Assembly: GCF_003610375.1 (NCBI RefSeq)
Contig: NZ_RAPZ01000012.1
Coordinates: forward strand, 372,001 to 436,000
Source: Sphingomonas sp. PP-CC-1A-547
GTDB taxonomy: Bacteria > Pseudomonadota > Alphaproteobacteria > Sphingomonadales > Sphingomonadaceae
Reading direction: 5' to 3'
Length of the DNA: 64,000 nucleotides
The translations under genes were made by a program, and so were the position numbers. This document shows positions 34,970-46,184 of this stretch, piece after piece; the first letter of the stretch is position 1; each line of letters starts with the position of its first letter. A model generated the notes under the pieces. That model saw only the letters and a program-made list of their open reading frames with translations, was not told the origin of the DNA and ran no database searches.

Positions 34970-36624
34970 CGTCGCCCCACGCCGTCGTCGTCGTGCGGCC
35001 GGAGCCCGGCAATGCGCGGACTGCGGCGGCGCTGCGCGCGCTAGGGCTCGACGTACGGCAGGTTCCGCTGTTCGCCGTGACGCCGGTCGACTGGAGCGTA
35101 CCCGATCCGGCGGGGTTCGACGGACTGTTGCTCACCAGCGCGAACGCGGTGCGGCATGGCGGTGCAGGACTGGACGCGTTGAAGCGCCTGCCGGTGGTGG
35201 CGGTAGGCGCGGCGACGGCGGCGGCAGCGACCGACGCGGGCTTTGCGGTCGCGGTGACCGGGTCGGGCGACGCGCGCGATGCTGTGTCCGAAGCGCGCGA
35301 TCGCGGCTTTGCGCGACTGCTGCATTTGGCCGGGCGCGATCGTGCCCCGACCGGCGACGGGATCGAGGCCATCACGGTCTACGCGAGCGATGATGTGCCG
35401 ATCGACGCGACGATGGCGCAGTCGTTCGCCGATACCGTCGTGTTGCTCCACTCCGAACGCGCCGCAATCCGGTTGAAGGATATGCTCGATACGGTGCGCA
35501 TCGACCGGTCCGGAATCGAGATCGCCGCGATCAGCGCCGCCGTCGCCGAGGCGGCCGGAACCGGCTGGGCTGCCGTCTCGATAGCCCCGCAACCGAGCGA
35601 TCCCGCGCTCGTCGCACTGGCTGCTGCACGTGCGAACACACGCGCGATTGACCATCCAGTGGATGGCGGGGATAAGCACGCCATGAGCGACTACGTGCCG
35701 ATCGATCGCCCACGGGCACGCGGACCCAGAATGGGCGTCATCATCGCCCTCACCGCGCTTGCGTTCATCGCCGGACTGGCGCTGATGGCCTATGCCGCGA
35801 GGAAGCTGCCCTGGTTCGGCGCCACGGCGTCGACCACCGCTGGCGCACCCGTCGCAGGCCAGAAAGCCGGCGCGAGCAATTCCGGGTATATCCCGTCGCA
35901 ACCGCTCGGTCCGGATGGCCAGCCGCAGGCGGCCGCTCCGGTCGACACGGCCGTGCTGGCAACCCGCGAGGCGACGCTGGCGGGCCAGCTGACCGCGCTC
36001 GAGGCGCGCACCGCAGCGATCACCACCGACGCCGCCGCTGCCGGTGGGCAAGCTACGCGGGCGGAAGGCCTGCTGGTCGCGTTCGCCGCGCGACGTGCGC
36101 TCGATCGCGGGGTCGGACTTGGCTATTTGGAGGAGCAATTGCGCCTGCGGTTCGGTCAGGCCCAGCCCCGTGCAACAATGCTGCTGATCCAGTCTGCGCG
36201 CCAGCCGGTTACGCTCGAGGATTTGCGCCAGGGCCTCGATGCGATAGCGCCGGACATCACGAGTTCGACCGGTGAGAACTGGCTCGACACGATCCAGCAT
36301 CAGATCGACTCACTGATAGTGCTGCGCAAGGCGGGAACGCCGTCGCCGATGCCCGCCGACCGCCTCGCGCGCGCGCGGCGACTGCTCGGCGCCGGCCAGG
36401 TCGAGGCGGCCCGCGCCGAAGTCGCCCGCCTCCCCGGCGCGGCGCAGGCCGGCAACTGGATCGACGCGGCGCGACGCTATGTCGTCGCCCGCCAAGCGCT
36501 CGACCTGATCGAGAACACGGCATTGATCGGCCAGGCGGGACAGCCGCAACCGGCGCCGGTCGTCATGCCAACGCCACAAACGGCAACCGAAACGGACACC
36601 GTCCCGGACCCGTCGGGTATCTGA
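34966..36624 (+). CDS. hemD: Fused uroporphyrinogen-III synthase (HemD) and HemX-like membrane protein
   Basis: The 552-residue product is one uninterrupted frame. About residues 1-230 form HemD, which cyclises hydroxymethylbilane to uroporphyrinogen [32 protein letters not shown], and [11 protein letters not shown]. Near residue 257 a membrane helix begins ([21 protein letters not shown]). A linker rich in Gln, Pro and Ala follows, then a helical HemX/mitofilin-like domain at about 320-520. An internal ATG at 35683, with GGCGGGGAT upstream, could give the membrane part as a separate protein. Fusions of this type are known in other proteobacteria. The role of the membrane part is unclear. Confidence 0.87.
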   Translation: MTSPHAVVVVRPEPGNARTAAALRALGLDVRQVPLFAVTPVDWSVPDPAGFDGLLLTSANAVRHGGAGLDALKRLPVVAVGAATAAAATDAGFAVAVTGSGDARDAVSEARDRGFARLLHLAGRDRAPTGDGIEAITVYASDDVPIDATMAQSFADTVVLLHSERAAIRLKDMLDTVRIDRSGIEIAAISAAVAEAAGTGWAAVSIAPQPSDPALVALAAARANTRAIDHPVDGGDKHAMSDYVPIDRPRARGPRMGVIIALTALAFIAGLALMAYAARKLPWFGATASTTAGAPVAGQKAGASNSGYIPSQPLGPDGQPQAAAPVDTAVLATREATLAGQLTALEARTAAITTDAAAAGGQATRAEGLLVAFAARRALDRGVGLGYLEEQLRLRFGQAQPRATMLLIQSARQPVTLEDLRQGLDAIAPDITSSTGENWLDTIQHQIDSLIVLRKAGTPSPMPADRLARARRLLGAGQVEAARAEVARLPGAAQAGNWIDAARRYVVARQALDLIENTALIGQAGQPQPAPVVMPTPQTATETDTVPDPSGI

Positions 36625-36918
36625 GCTGAACTCGTTTTCGCTGGTGAACAGCGATCTGCGGCCGATGGCCTTGCATTGAGCTGTCCGAAGACACAACGGC
36701 GAGACCGTTCGATCTCTTCCGATTACAGGATAGCTGCGTACGGGCGGATCGTCCCGGGAACACCCACGGGGTCACGCACTGAAGTCGGCGGTGTGTTTCG
36801 CTCTACGACTGTCCGGAACGGACTTTGCGTGATCCGGCCTTAACTTCCTCAACGTGCCCAGTGGGACAGCCGTTCTGTAGAGGAGGTCAACGCTCAATAG
36901 CGCCGACCCCTGTCTTTC
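36625..36918. other. Non-coding gap of 294 bases between hemD-hemX and bestrophin
   Basis: I see no credible gene here on either strand. Short hairpins are present (AACGGCGAGACCGTT and GTCCGGAACGGAC) but without T tracts. It is less GC-rich than its neighbours. It is the only non-overlapping convergent junction of the window that lacks a palindromic repeat. It could hold a small RNA, but nothing in the sequence shows it. Confidence 0.5.
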
Positions 36919-37803
36919 CTACCACAACACGCCGCGGACCGGCTGCAACGGCTCCGGTGCCTCGTCGCCGATCGCCTGGAGCAGGTCGATCTCGATCGTT
37001 CGGCACATTGCGTTCAACGGGACATCGTGGATCGTGTCCGCGAACGGATCGACCAGGTCGTCACCGATCTGCAGCACAGCAAGGAACATCAACCCGGCAA
37101 TCGTCGAACCGATCGGCGTCGCGAACCCAAGCGTCTCGACCAAGCCGATCGGCAGCAGGATGCAGAACAGCCGCGTGAAGATGCTGGGGAAGAAGCGATA
37201 CTGGTTTGGCAGCGGCGTATTCTTGATGCGCTCCATGCCACCCTGTGCGTTGGCGATATCGACGAGGATCGCCTCGAACTGCGTCTGCTGGATGGTGTCG
37301 ATCCAGCCGTTGCGGCGCGCGATATCGATTCGGCGGCCGGTGCCGTCGAGCAGGCCGTTGGCGATATTGGTGCGATCGAGCGCGAACGACGCCTCTTCCT
37401 TCGACAGGAAGCGCAACACCTCGGGCGGTGCGGGCTGCTTGCGCAACTGACAGCGCAACGCATTCACATACGCGATCTGGCGGAGCACGATCGTCCGCTT
37501 CATATCGTGGCCCTCGGGCTCCGGCAGCATGTTGCGCGCCATTCGCGCCAAATTGCGCGAGGCGTTGATCATCAGGCCCCACAGCCCGCGGCTTTCCCAC
37601 CAGCGCTGATACGCGGAGTTGTCACGGAAGCCGAGGAACAGCGCCAGCGCGGTACCGAACAGCGTCAGAGGCAGGGCCGGCGCATGAAACGGCAGGACGT
37701 AATAGGTGATCGTGACGACGACGTCCCAGACGAAAAGGCCCAACAGCGGCCGCCAGACCTCGCTCAAAATTTGACTGAGGCGCGGTGTTGCAGTGACGAT
37801 CAA
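36919..37803 (-). CDS. Bestrophin family (UPF0187) ion channel protein
   Basis: Bacterial bestrophins are pentameric membrane channels, often cation-selective. The 294-residue product has hydrophobic helices near residues 17-60 (LLGLFVWDVVVTITYYVLPF and LPLTLFGTALALFLGFR) and near 205-255. It has the family motif FRDNSAYQRWWESRGLWG, followed by the helical cytosolic region. It starts with TTG, with AAGGGAG upstream. It stands alone between a non-coding gap and folP. Confidence 0.9.
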   Translation of the reverse strand: MIVTATPRLSQILSEVWRPLLGLFVWDVVVTITYYVLPFHAPALPLTLFGTALALFLGFRDNSAYQRWWESRGLWGLMINASRNLARMARNMLPEPEGHDMKRTIVLRQIAYVNALRCQLRKQPAPPEVLRFLSKEEASFALDRTNIANGLLDGTGRRIDIARRNGWIDTIQQTQFEAILVDIANAQGGMERIKNTPLPNQYRFFPSIFTRLFCILLPIGLVETLGFATPIGSTIAGLMFLAVLQIGDDLVDPFADTIHDVPLNAMCRTIEIDLLQAIGDEAPEPLQPVRGVLW

Positions 37804-37883
37804 ACGAAAGCTCCCTTGTTAACAGGGCTTTTAATGCGCGAAGAGACGTTTCGCTGCAATGCAGCGACGATCAGCCGGCCCGC

Positions 37884-38945
37884 TTAGCCGCCAACGAGCG
37901 ACTGATCGCGTAGTCCGCGCCAGATCTTCAGCGCCTGGACGGTTTCTACAACGTCGTGGACGCGCAGGATCTGGACGCCGGTCTCGGCGCCCTTGAGTGC
38001 CAGCGCGAGCGAACCAGCGAGGCGCTGGTCGACCGGCGCTTCGTTCGATAGCGCGCCGATCAGACGCTTGCGGCTGGCGCCGAGCATGATCGGGCAGCCG
38101 AGCCCGTGGAAGATCGCCAGACCGTTGAGCAGCGCGAGGTTCTCGGCGAGCGTCTTGCCGAAGCCGATGCCGGGATCGACCATGATTCGCGACCGGTCGA
38201 CGCCACCCGCGACGACGGCGGCGATTCGGGTTTCGAGCCAGTCGAACACGTCGGTCAGGACATTGGTGTAGCCGCCGTTCCCGTGACCGCCTTTCTTGGG
38301 GTCGGGCGAATGCATCAGGACGACCGGGCAGCCGCTTTTTGCGACGACGTCCAGCGCGCGGTCGTCCCACAGAAGCGCGGCGACGTCGTTGACGATGTGC
38401 GCGCCGGCAGCGAGCGTCGCCTCCATGACCGCAGCCTTGCGGGTGTCGATCGAGACGATCGCGCCGGCGCGGGCGAGGCGTTCGACGACGGGGACGAGCC
38501 GCGCGATCTCGTCGCCTTCCCAGACCGCCGGAGCGCCGGGACGGGTCGATTCGCCGCCGACGTCGATCAGCGTCGCGCCGGCGGCGGCCATGTCGATGCC
38601 GGCTCCGGCGGCAGCGGCGGGGTCATCGACGTGCTTGCCGCCGTCGGAGAAGCTGTCGGGGGTGACGTTGAGGATGCCGGCGACGATCGGCTGGTCGAAA
38701 CGAAGCGTGCGTTCGCCGAGTTGAAGTGCGGCGCGGGGGCTGGTGATGGCGGCGTGGAGGTGCGCGGCACGCTCGCCGAGCGTGGCGACGTCGGCGACGT
38801 CGGCGACGGGGATCGTGCGGCGGGTGCGGCCTTCGATCACTTCGTACGCGGCGAACCACTGCATGCCGCCCGCCAGGCGCGCGACGCTGTTGTCTTCGTG
38901 GCCGATCGGGGTGTCGACGAACTGGACGGGGCGGAGGTGGATCAT
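37884..38945 (-). CDS. folP: Dihydropteroate synthase with N-terminal extension
   Basis: FolP condenses p-aminobenzoate with dihydropterin pyrophosphate in folate synthesis and is the sulfonamide target. The 353-residue product has ILNVTPDSFSDGG at residue 91, DVGGESTRPGA, MHSPDPKKGGHG, DPGIGFGKTLAENLALL, and GASRKRLIGAL. About 87 residues precede the catalytic TIM barrel, more than in E. coli FolP. The ATG at 38945 has GCAGGAG just before it. The frame stays open through the upstream family C repeat but that is not needed. The next folate gene, folK, is at 56070. Confidence 0.95.
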   Translation of the reverse strand: MIHLRPVQFVDTPIGHEDNSVARLAGGMQWFAAYEVIEGRTRRTIPVADVADVATLGERAAHLHAAITSPRAALQLGERTLRFDQPIVAGILNVTPDSFSDGGKHVDDPAAAAGAGIDMAAAGATLIDVGGESTRPGAPAVWEGDEIARLVPVVERLARAGAIVSIDTRKAAVMEATLAAGAHIVNDVAALLWDDRALDVVAKSGCPVVLMHSPDPKKGGHGNGGYTNVLTDVFDWLETRIAAVVAGGVDRSRIMVDPGIGFGKTLAENLALLNGLAIFHGLGCPIMLGASRKRLIGALSNEAPVDQRLAGSLALALKGAETGVQILRVHDVVETVQALKIWRGLRDQSLVGG

Positions 38946-38955
38946 CGTTCTCCTG

Positions 38956-39059
38956 CTCCCGTCCCTGAAAGGGAGGGGCGGGGGTGGGTCGGCCGGTTGG
39001 TTTACGTATCGCCCGCCAAGCAGCCAACCCACCCCCAGCCCCTCCCTTTCAGGGAGGGG
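38956..39059. repeat. Palindromic repeat, family C, copy 3
   Basis: A 104-base element between co-directional ccrM and folP. Left arm CTCCCGTCCCTGAAAGGGAG, right arm CCCCTCCCTTTCAGGGAGGG. Inner parts CGGGGGTGGGTCGG and CCAACCCACCCCCAG pair. The left arm is slightly worn (a G for C within the outer hairpin). It begins 11 bases upstream of the folP ATG. Confidence 0.9.
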
Positions 39060-39068
39060 GCAAGAAGG

Positions 39069-40384
<1,316 letters not shown>

Positions 40385-41023
40385 TCAGCTCGTCGTTTCC
40401 TGTGCGAAAAGTCCCTCGCGCGCCAGATAGGCGGCGGCGACCGGCGCGAAACTGCGGCGGTGAATCGGCGTGGGGCCGTGATCGCGCAGCGCCTTCATGT
40501 GGTGCGCGCAGCCGTAACCCTTGTTCGAATGCCAGTTATATTCGGGATGCACGTCCGCCGCGGCGATCATGATGAGATCGCGCGTGTGCTTGGCGACGAT
40601 CGAGGCGGCGGCGATCGACAGCGATTTCGCGTCGCCGCCCACGAGGGGCGTGGCGGGGTAGGTCCAGCGGGGCAAGCGGTTGCCGTCGACGAGGACGTGG
40701 CCGGGGGCCTGGCCGAGTTCGACCGCCAGCGCGTCGACCGCGAGCGTCATCGCCTTCATCGTCGCCCAATAGATGTTGAGCGTGTCGATCTCTTCCGGCT
40801 GGACGATGCCGATGCCGACGATCGCGCAACCTTTGAGGCGGGCGCAGAGCCGTTCTCGCTCGGAGGCGGAGAGCTTCTTCGAATCGTCGATACCGCGGGG
40901 GACGCCTTTTGCGGGCAGGATCACGGCGGCGGCGACGACCGGTCCGGCGAGCGGACCGCGGCCGGCTTCGTCGACACCGGCGACGGGGCCGATGCAGAGC
41001 TTTTCGTGTTTCATGCCGGGCAT
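40385..41023 (-). CDS. rnhB: Ribonuclease HII
   Basis: RNase HII removes ribonucleotides from DNA and nicks RNA-DNA hybrids. The 212-residue product has the catalytic pattern GVDEAGRGPLAGPVVAAAV, DDSKKLS, HVLVDGNRLP, and GGDAKSLSIAAASIVAKHTRD. The ATG at 41023 gives this length; an ATG at 41014 would overlap the thiD stop by 4 bases. thiD ends inside the rnhB start, so the pair is co-transcribed, and ccrM follows after the GANTC-rich gap. Confidence 0.95.
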   Translation of the reverse strand: MPGMKHEKLCIGPVAGVDEAGRGPLAGPVVAAAVILPAKGVPRGIDDSKKLSASERERLCARLKGCAIVGIGIVQPEEIDTLNIYWATMKAMTLAVDALAVELGQAPGHVLVDGNRLPRWTYPATPLVGGDAKSLSIAAASIVAKHTRDLIMIAAADVHPEYNWHSNKGYGCAHHMKALRDHGPTPIHRRSFAPVAAAYLAREGLFAQETTS

Positions 41024-41898
41024 TGGCGGTCTTTCAACTGGTCGAACGGGCTGGCGCCGAGTGCGTGGCCCATCGGGCCGTGGCCTGCGCCTAGCCCCGG
41101 TGCGTTGGCAAGCGCGGCGCGGACGAACGCGATGGCGCGCTCGATTGCGGCGTCGAGTGGCAGGCCTTGGGCAAGCCCGGTCGCAATGCCGCTGGCGAGT
41201 GTGCAGCCGGTGCCGTGCGCGTGGCGGGTTTCGATGCGCGGGTTGGTCCAGCGCGTTTCGCCGGCGTCGGTGACGAGGCGGTCGGTGATGTGGTGGCCTT
41301 CGGCGTGGCCGCCTTTTATGAGGACGGCCGGGCCTAGTGCGCGGATTGCTTGCTCGCCACCGAGGGCTGCGAGTTCGGGGAGGTTGGGGGTTACTAGCGT
41401 GGCGACCCGCATGAGGCGGGTGAAGGCTGCGATCGTGTCGCTGTCCGCCAGGACGGAGCCGGAGGTGGCGATCATCACCGGGTCGAAGATGATGGGGAGT
41501 CTGCTCCCCTCCCGGGAAGGGAGGGGTTGGGGGTCGGTTGGCTTGCGGCTGGTGTCGCGCTCACCCAGCGGCCTACCCACCCCCGGCCCCTCCCTTTCAG
41601 GGAGGGGGGAAAGACGCTCTAGATATGCAGCGACGGCGTTGGCGGTGTCGGCCGAGCCGATCATGCCGATCTTTATCGCATCCACACCGATGTCCGAGAC
41701 GACGGACTCGATCTGCGCGAGGACCATGTCGGTGGGGATCTGGTGGACCGCCTGCACGCCGAGCGTGTTCTGTGCGGTGATCGCGGTAACGACCGTCATT
41801 GCGTGGCCTCCGAGCATGGTTACCGTCTTGATATCCGCCTGGATTCCTGCGCCGCCGCCGGAGTCGGAGCCGGCTATTATGAGCACCCGCGCTGTCAT
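41011..41898 (-). CDS. thiD: Hydroxymethylpyrimidine/phosphomethylpyrimidine kinase with in-frame repeat insertion
   Basis: ThiD phosphorylates HMP and HMP-phosphate in thiamine synthesis. The 295-residue product has IIAGSDSGGGAGIQADIKT, KIGMIGS, FDPVMIATSG, TPNLPELAALGG, and HAHGTGCTLASGIA. Residues about 97-132 are encoded by a full family C palindromic repeat (41504-41608), in frame and without a stop. They lie in a loop between the helix ANAVAAYLERL and the strand LPIIFDPVM. Without them the protein would have about 260 residues, the usual length. The reading frame is intact on both sides, so the gene is probably active. Confidence 0.93.
   Translation of the reverse strand: MTARVLIIAGSDSGGGAGIQADIKTVTMLGGHAMTVVTAITAQNTLGVQAVHQIPTDMVLAQIESVVSDIGVDAIKIGMIGSADTANAVAAYLERLSPLPEREGPGVGRPLGERDTSRKPTDPQPLPSREGSRLPIIFDPVMIATSGSVLADSDTIAAFTRLMRVATLVTPNLPELAALGGEQAIRALGPAVLIKGGHAEGHHITDRLVTDAGETRWTNPRIETRHAHGTGCTLASGIATGLAQGLPLDAAIERAIAFVRAALANAPGLGAGHGPMGHALGASPFDQLKDRQCPA
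41504..41608. repeat. Palindromic repeat, family C, copy 4 (inside thiD)
   Basis: A 105-base (35-codon) element within thiD. Left arm CTCCCCTCCCGGGAAGGGAG, right arm CCCCTCCCTTTCAGGGAGGG. Inner parts TTGGGGGTCGGTTGG and CCTACCCACCCCCG match the intergenic copies. It translates as a Pro, Gly, Arg and Glu-rich peptide. The arms are at least as well preserved as in the intergenic copy at 38956. Confidence 0.92.
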
Positions 41899-41928
41899 AA
41901 AGTGTCCCAGATCGGGGCGAAGTGCACG

Positions 41929-41958
41929 AAGTGCAGACGCTGGCGCGGGTCTGCACTT
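41929..41958. promoter_or_regulatory. Perfect inverted repeat just upstream of thiD
   Basis: AAGTGCAGAC (41929-41938) and GTCTGCACTT (41949-41958) form a 10-base perfect stem with a 10-base loop. The stem lies 30 to 60 bases upstream of the thiD ATG. A shortened echo of the left arm (CGAAGTGCA) precedes it. It could be an operator or a leader hairpin; I do not recognise a THI-box riboswitch. Confidence 0.5.
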
Positions 41959-42072
41959 TGCCTGAGGCGGGGTTGGACTGGGGATGCCGGACTGGGGTTG
42001 GCGCGGTTGGCGGTCATGGGATCGGCCATGGCATGATCGGTCGGATGTAGGACAGGGGTGTGCCTCGCTTCA

Positions 42073-42176
42073 CCACCCCGGCGGAGGCCGGGGCCCAATT
42101 GGTAGACGTTGCTGACTGAGGTTTGCGTTCCGTTACTTCGGCCTTCCCAATTGGGCCCCGGCCTTCGCCGGGGTGG
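42073..42176. repeat. Palindromic repeat, family B, copy 2
   Basis: A 104-base element between DUF1272 and thiD, which point the same way. Outer arms CCACCCCGGCGGAGGCCGGG and CCCGGCCTTCGCCGGGGTGG; inner edges CCCAATTGG and CCCAATTGGGC. The rest of the 313-base gap (41899-42211) holds the thiD inverted repeat and no gene. Confidence 0.9.
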
Positions 42177-42211
42177 TAGAAGTGGTTAGGTGGTGCTTGC
42201 CCGACCCGCGC

Positions 42212-42427
42212 CTAGTGCCGCCTGCCCGCTGCCGGCTTTTGCGGCGGCGCCTCGCCCAGCCTCGTCGGGCGGTCGAGCAATTCGCCGCCGCAGTTGGGAC
42301 AGCGCTCGTCGAGAGCATCGGCACACTCCGCGCAGAAAGTGCATTCGAACGAGCAGATGAATGCGCCCGGCGCGTCGGCGGGAAGGTCGGTGGTGCAGCG
42401 TTCGCAGGTGGGGCGCATCTCGAGCAT
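42212..42427 (-). CDS. DUF1272 zinc-ribbon protein
   Basis: The 71-residue product has the cysteine pattern MRPTCERC, then FECTFCAECAD and CPNCGGELLDRPTR. Paired CxxC motifs indicate a zinc ribbon; the layout matches DUF1272. Function is unknown. The ATG shares a base with the glmM stop (TGATG), so it is co-translated with glmM. It is unusually Cys-rich for its size, with nine Cys. Confidence 0.88.
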   Translation of the reverse strand: MLEMRPTCERCTTDLPADAPGAFICSFECTFCAECADALDERCPNCGGELLDRPTRLGEAPPQKPAAGRRH

Positions 42428-43767
42428 CAGGCGGCAGCCTTCCGGACGGCGTCGCAGATGCGGTCGACGACACGCTCGACCTGTGCCGGGTCGTCGCCTT
42501 CCGCCATCACGCGGATCACCGGTTCGGTGCCCGATGGACGGATGACCAGACGGCCGTTGCCAGCGAGCTCCGCCTCAGCCTGCGCGATCACCGCCTTTAC
42601 GGCATCGTCATCGAGCGGCTTGCCACCGGCGAAACGGACGTTCTTTAGCAACTGCGGCAGCGGTTCGAACCGGTGCAGCACTTCGCTCGCCAGTGCACCC
42701 GAACGCTTCACCTCCGCCAGGATCTGCAGTGCTGCGACCAATCCATCGCCGGTCGTCGCATAGTCCGACAGGATGATGTGCCCCGACTGCTCGCCGCCGA
42801 CATTGTAGCCGCTCGAGCGCATCTTCTCGAGCACGTGGCGGTCGCCGACCTTGGTCCGGACGAGGCCGAGGCCCTGCGCCGCGAGGTGGCGCTCCAGGCC
42901 CAGGTTCGACATCACCGTCGCGACGAGGCCACCGCCCGCAAGCCGCCCCTGCCGCGCCCAGCTTGCCGCGATCGTCGCCATCAGTTGGTCGCCGTCGACG
43001 ATGGTGCCGGTCTCATCGACGACGATTAGCCGGTCCGCGTCACCGTCGAGCGCGATGCCGATGTCCGCGCCGCTCGCGACGACCGTCTCGGCGAGCGTCT
43101 GCGGGGCGGTCGAGCCGACGCCGTCGTTGATGTTGGTACCGTTGGGGGTGACGCCGATCGCGACGACGTCCGCACCTAGTTCCCACAGCGCCGACGGTGC
43201 GACCTTGTAGGCGGCGCCGTTCGCGCAATCGATCACGACCCGCATGCCGTCGAGGCGAAGATTCTCGGGGAAGGTCGATTTGGCGAAGTGGATGTACCGG
43301 CCCTGTGCGTCGTCGATACGGCGCGCGCGGCCGATCTGGCTCGACGGTACGAGCGGGATGTCGCCGTCGATCAGCGCCTCGATCGCTTCCTCCGCTTCGT
43401 CCGACAGCTTGTAGCCGTCTGGACCGAACAGCTTGATGCCGTTGTCGGCGTAGGCGTTATGGCTAGCAGAGATCATGACACCGATATCGGCGCGCATCGA
43501 ATGGGTGAGCATCGCGACCGCGGGTGTCGGCATCGGCCCGACCATGACGACGTCCATGCCGACGCTGGTGAACCCTGCAACCAGTGCGGATTCGAGCATG
43601 TATCCCGATAACCGCGTGTCCTTGCCGATCACCACGCGGTGGCGGTGATCGCCGCGCAGGAAGTATGCGCCGGCGGCCATACCGACCTTCATCGCCATCT
43701 CTGCGGTCATCGGCGAGATGTTGGTGGCGCCACGAATGCCATCGGTGCCGAAATATTTCCTTGCCAT
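42427..43767 (-). CDS. glmM: Phosphoglucosamine mutase
   Basis: GlmM converts glucosamine-6-phosphate to glucosamine-1-phosphate for UDP-GlcNAc, hence peptidoglycan and LPS. The 446-residue product has FGTDGIRG, phosphorylated Ser102 in [15 protein letters not shown], metal-binding [17 protein letters not shown], and phosphate-binding [11 protein letters not shown]. The ATG at 43767 is used; the frame runs a further 19 codons upstream without domain content. It diverges from a symporter gene across 68 bases. A DUF1272 gene follows directly. Confidence 0.96.
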   Translation of the reverse strand: MARKYFGTDGIRGATNISPMTAEMAMKVGMAAGAYFLRGDHRHRVVIGKDTRLSGYMLESALVAGFTSVGMDVVMVGPMPTPAVAMLTHSMRADIGVMISASHNAYADNGIKLFGPDGYKLSDEAEEAIEALIDGDIPLVPSSQIGRARRIDDAQGRYIHFAKSTFPENLRLDGMRVVIDCANGAAYKVAPSALWELGADVVAIGVTPNGTNINDGVGSTAPQTLAETVVASGADIGIALDGDADRLIVVDETGTIVDGDQLMATIAASWARQGRLAGGGLVATVMSNLGLERHLAAQGLGLVRTKVGDRHVLEKMRSSGYNVGGEQSGHIILSDYATTGDGLVAALQILAEVKRSGALASEVLHRFEPLPQLLKNVRFAGGKPLDDDAVKAVIAQAEAELAGNGRLVIRPSGTEPVIRVMAEGDDPAQVERVVDRICDAVRKAAA

Positions 43768-43835
43768 CACACGTGCTTTCCGTCCGGTATCGGGGTTTGC
43801 ACCGTTGATAGCGCGGTAAACCACGAAGGGCGAGC

Positions 43836-45072
43836 ATGTCGCAGGCTACACGGATCCTGATCGCCCTCATCGGCGGCATCGCGATCGGCATCCTCGCCGC
43901 CGCGCTCGCGCCGTCCCAGGCGATCGCGGTCACCGCGGTGACGCAGCCGATCGGCTCGGCGTGGCTGCACGGGCTGCAGATGGTGATCGTGCCGTTGATC
44001 GTGTCGCTGCTCGTCACGGGAATCGGCGCGACGGCCGAGGCGGCACGCGCGGGACGGATCACGATCCGCGCGCTGGTCATGATGGTCGCGATCCTGTGGG
44101 CGGTGACGATCATGTCCGCACTGGTGACGCCGTTGCTGCTCGAAGCGTGGCCGTTGCCCGCTGGGCTCGCGGGCGCACTGCGCACCGCGCTGACGACCAC
44201 CGCGCCGGTTGGGTCGGTGCCGGGGATCGGTGCGTTCTTCGATACGATCGTGCCGACCAACGTCGTCGCGGCGGCGGCGGGGGACGCGTTCCTGCCGCTG
44301 ACCGTGTTCGCGCTGGCGTTCGCGTTCGCGGTCACGCAATTGCCCGAAGCGCAGCGCAGTATCCTGACCGGGTTTTTCCAGGCGGTCGTCGACGCCCTGC
44401 TGATCGTGATCGGCTGGGTGTTGAAGCTCGCGCCGATCGGCATCTTCGCGCTCGCCTACGGGGTCGGCGCGCGGACCGGCACCGCGGCGTTCGGTGCGCT
44501 GGTGCACTACATCGTCTGCGTATCGGCGATCGGCGTGGTCGTGCTGATCGCGGCGTATCCGGTCGGGATGATCGGCGGACGCGTGCGGTTCGGGCGCTTT
44601 GCGCGCGCGGTCGCGCCCGCGCAGGCGGTGGCGATCAGCACGCAGTCGTCACTCGCCTCGCTGCCGGCGATGCTGAAGGGCTCGGTCGAGCTCGGCGCAG
44701 CGCCAGCGACAGCCGGGATCGTGCTGCCGCTGGCGGTCGCGGTGTTCCGGGCGACGAGTCCGGCGATGAACCTCGCAGTGGCGCTCTACGTCGCGCATCT
44801 GGTCGGCGTACCGATCGGGCCGGGGCAGTTGGCGGCAGGGATCGCAACCGCGGCGATCACGACGATGGGTTCGGTGTCGCTGCCGGGTACGGTGAGCTTC
44901 ATCGCCTCGGTCGCGCCGGTCGCGATCGCGATGGGCGTACCGATCGAGGCGTTGGGGCTGTTCATCGCAGTCGAGACCGTGCCCGACCTGTTTCGTACCG
45001 TCGGGAACGTGACGATGGACACCGCCGTCACCATCTCCGTTTCAGCCCGCAGTGGCTCACAGGAGATTCCGC

Positions 45073-45098
<26 letters not shown>
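43836..45098 (+). CDS. Dicarboxylate/amino acid:cation symporter (DAACS family)
   Basis: The 420-residue product has the hydrophobic pattern of GltP/DctA transporters: eight helices and two re-entrant loops. The serine-rich loop is [15 protein letters not shown], and the C-terminal motif is [14 protein letters not shown]. Conserved [13 protein letters not shown] is the NMDGT-like ion site, here with NLAVA. It imports anionic substrates such as glutamate, aspartate or C4-dicarboxylates with H+ or Na+; which one is not clear. Its end overlaps the aldo-keto reductase by 26 bases. Confidence 0.9.
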
Positions 45099-46065
<967 letters not shown>

Positions 46066-46068
46066 CTG

Positions 46069-46174
46069 CTCCCCTCCCGCTTGCGGGAGGGGTCGAGGGA
46101 GGGCCTGACCCAATAAACCGGACGCCAGTACGTACGTCGCACCCTCCCCTAACCCCTCCCGCGAGCGGGAGGGG
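46069..46174. repeat. Palindromic repeat, family D
   Basis: A 106-base element between the convergent aldo-keto reductase and peptide transporter genes. Left arm CTCCCCTCCCGCTTGCGGGA, right arm CCCCTCCCGCGAGCGGGAGG, each a hairpin. Inner parts GGTCGAGGGAGGG and CCCTCCCCTAACC pair. It is related to family C in plan but has a CGCTTGCG centre. Only one copy is in the window. Confidence 0.85.
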
Positions 46175-46184
46175 AACACGTTGC

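Noticed and set aside
32974-34980. A 668-codon form of tsaD
   Set aside because: The extension is antisense to hemC. TsaD begins with its conserved [11 protein letters not shown] directly after the ATG at 33999.
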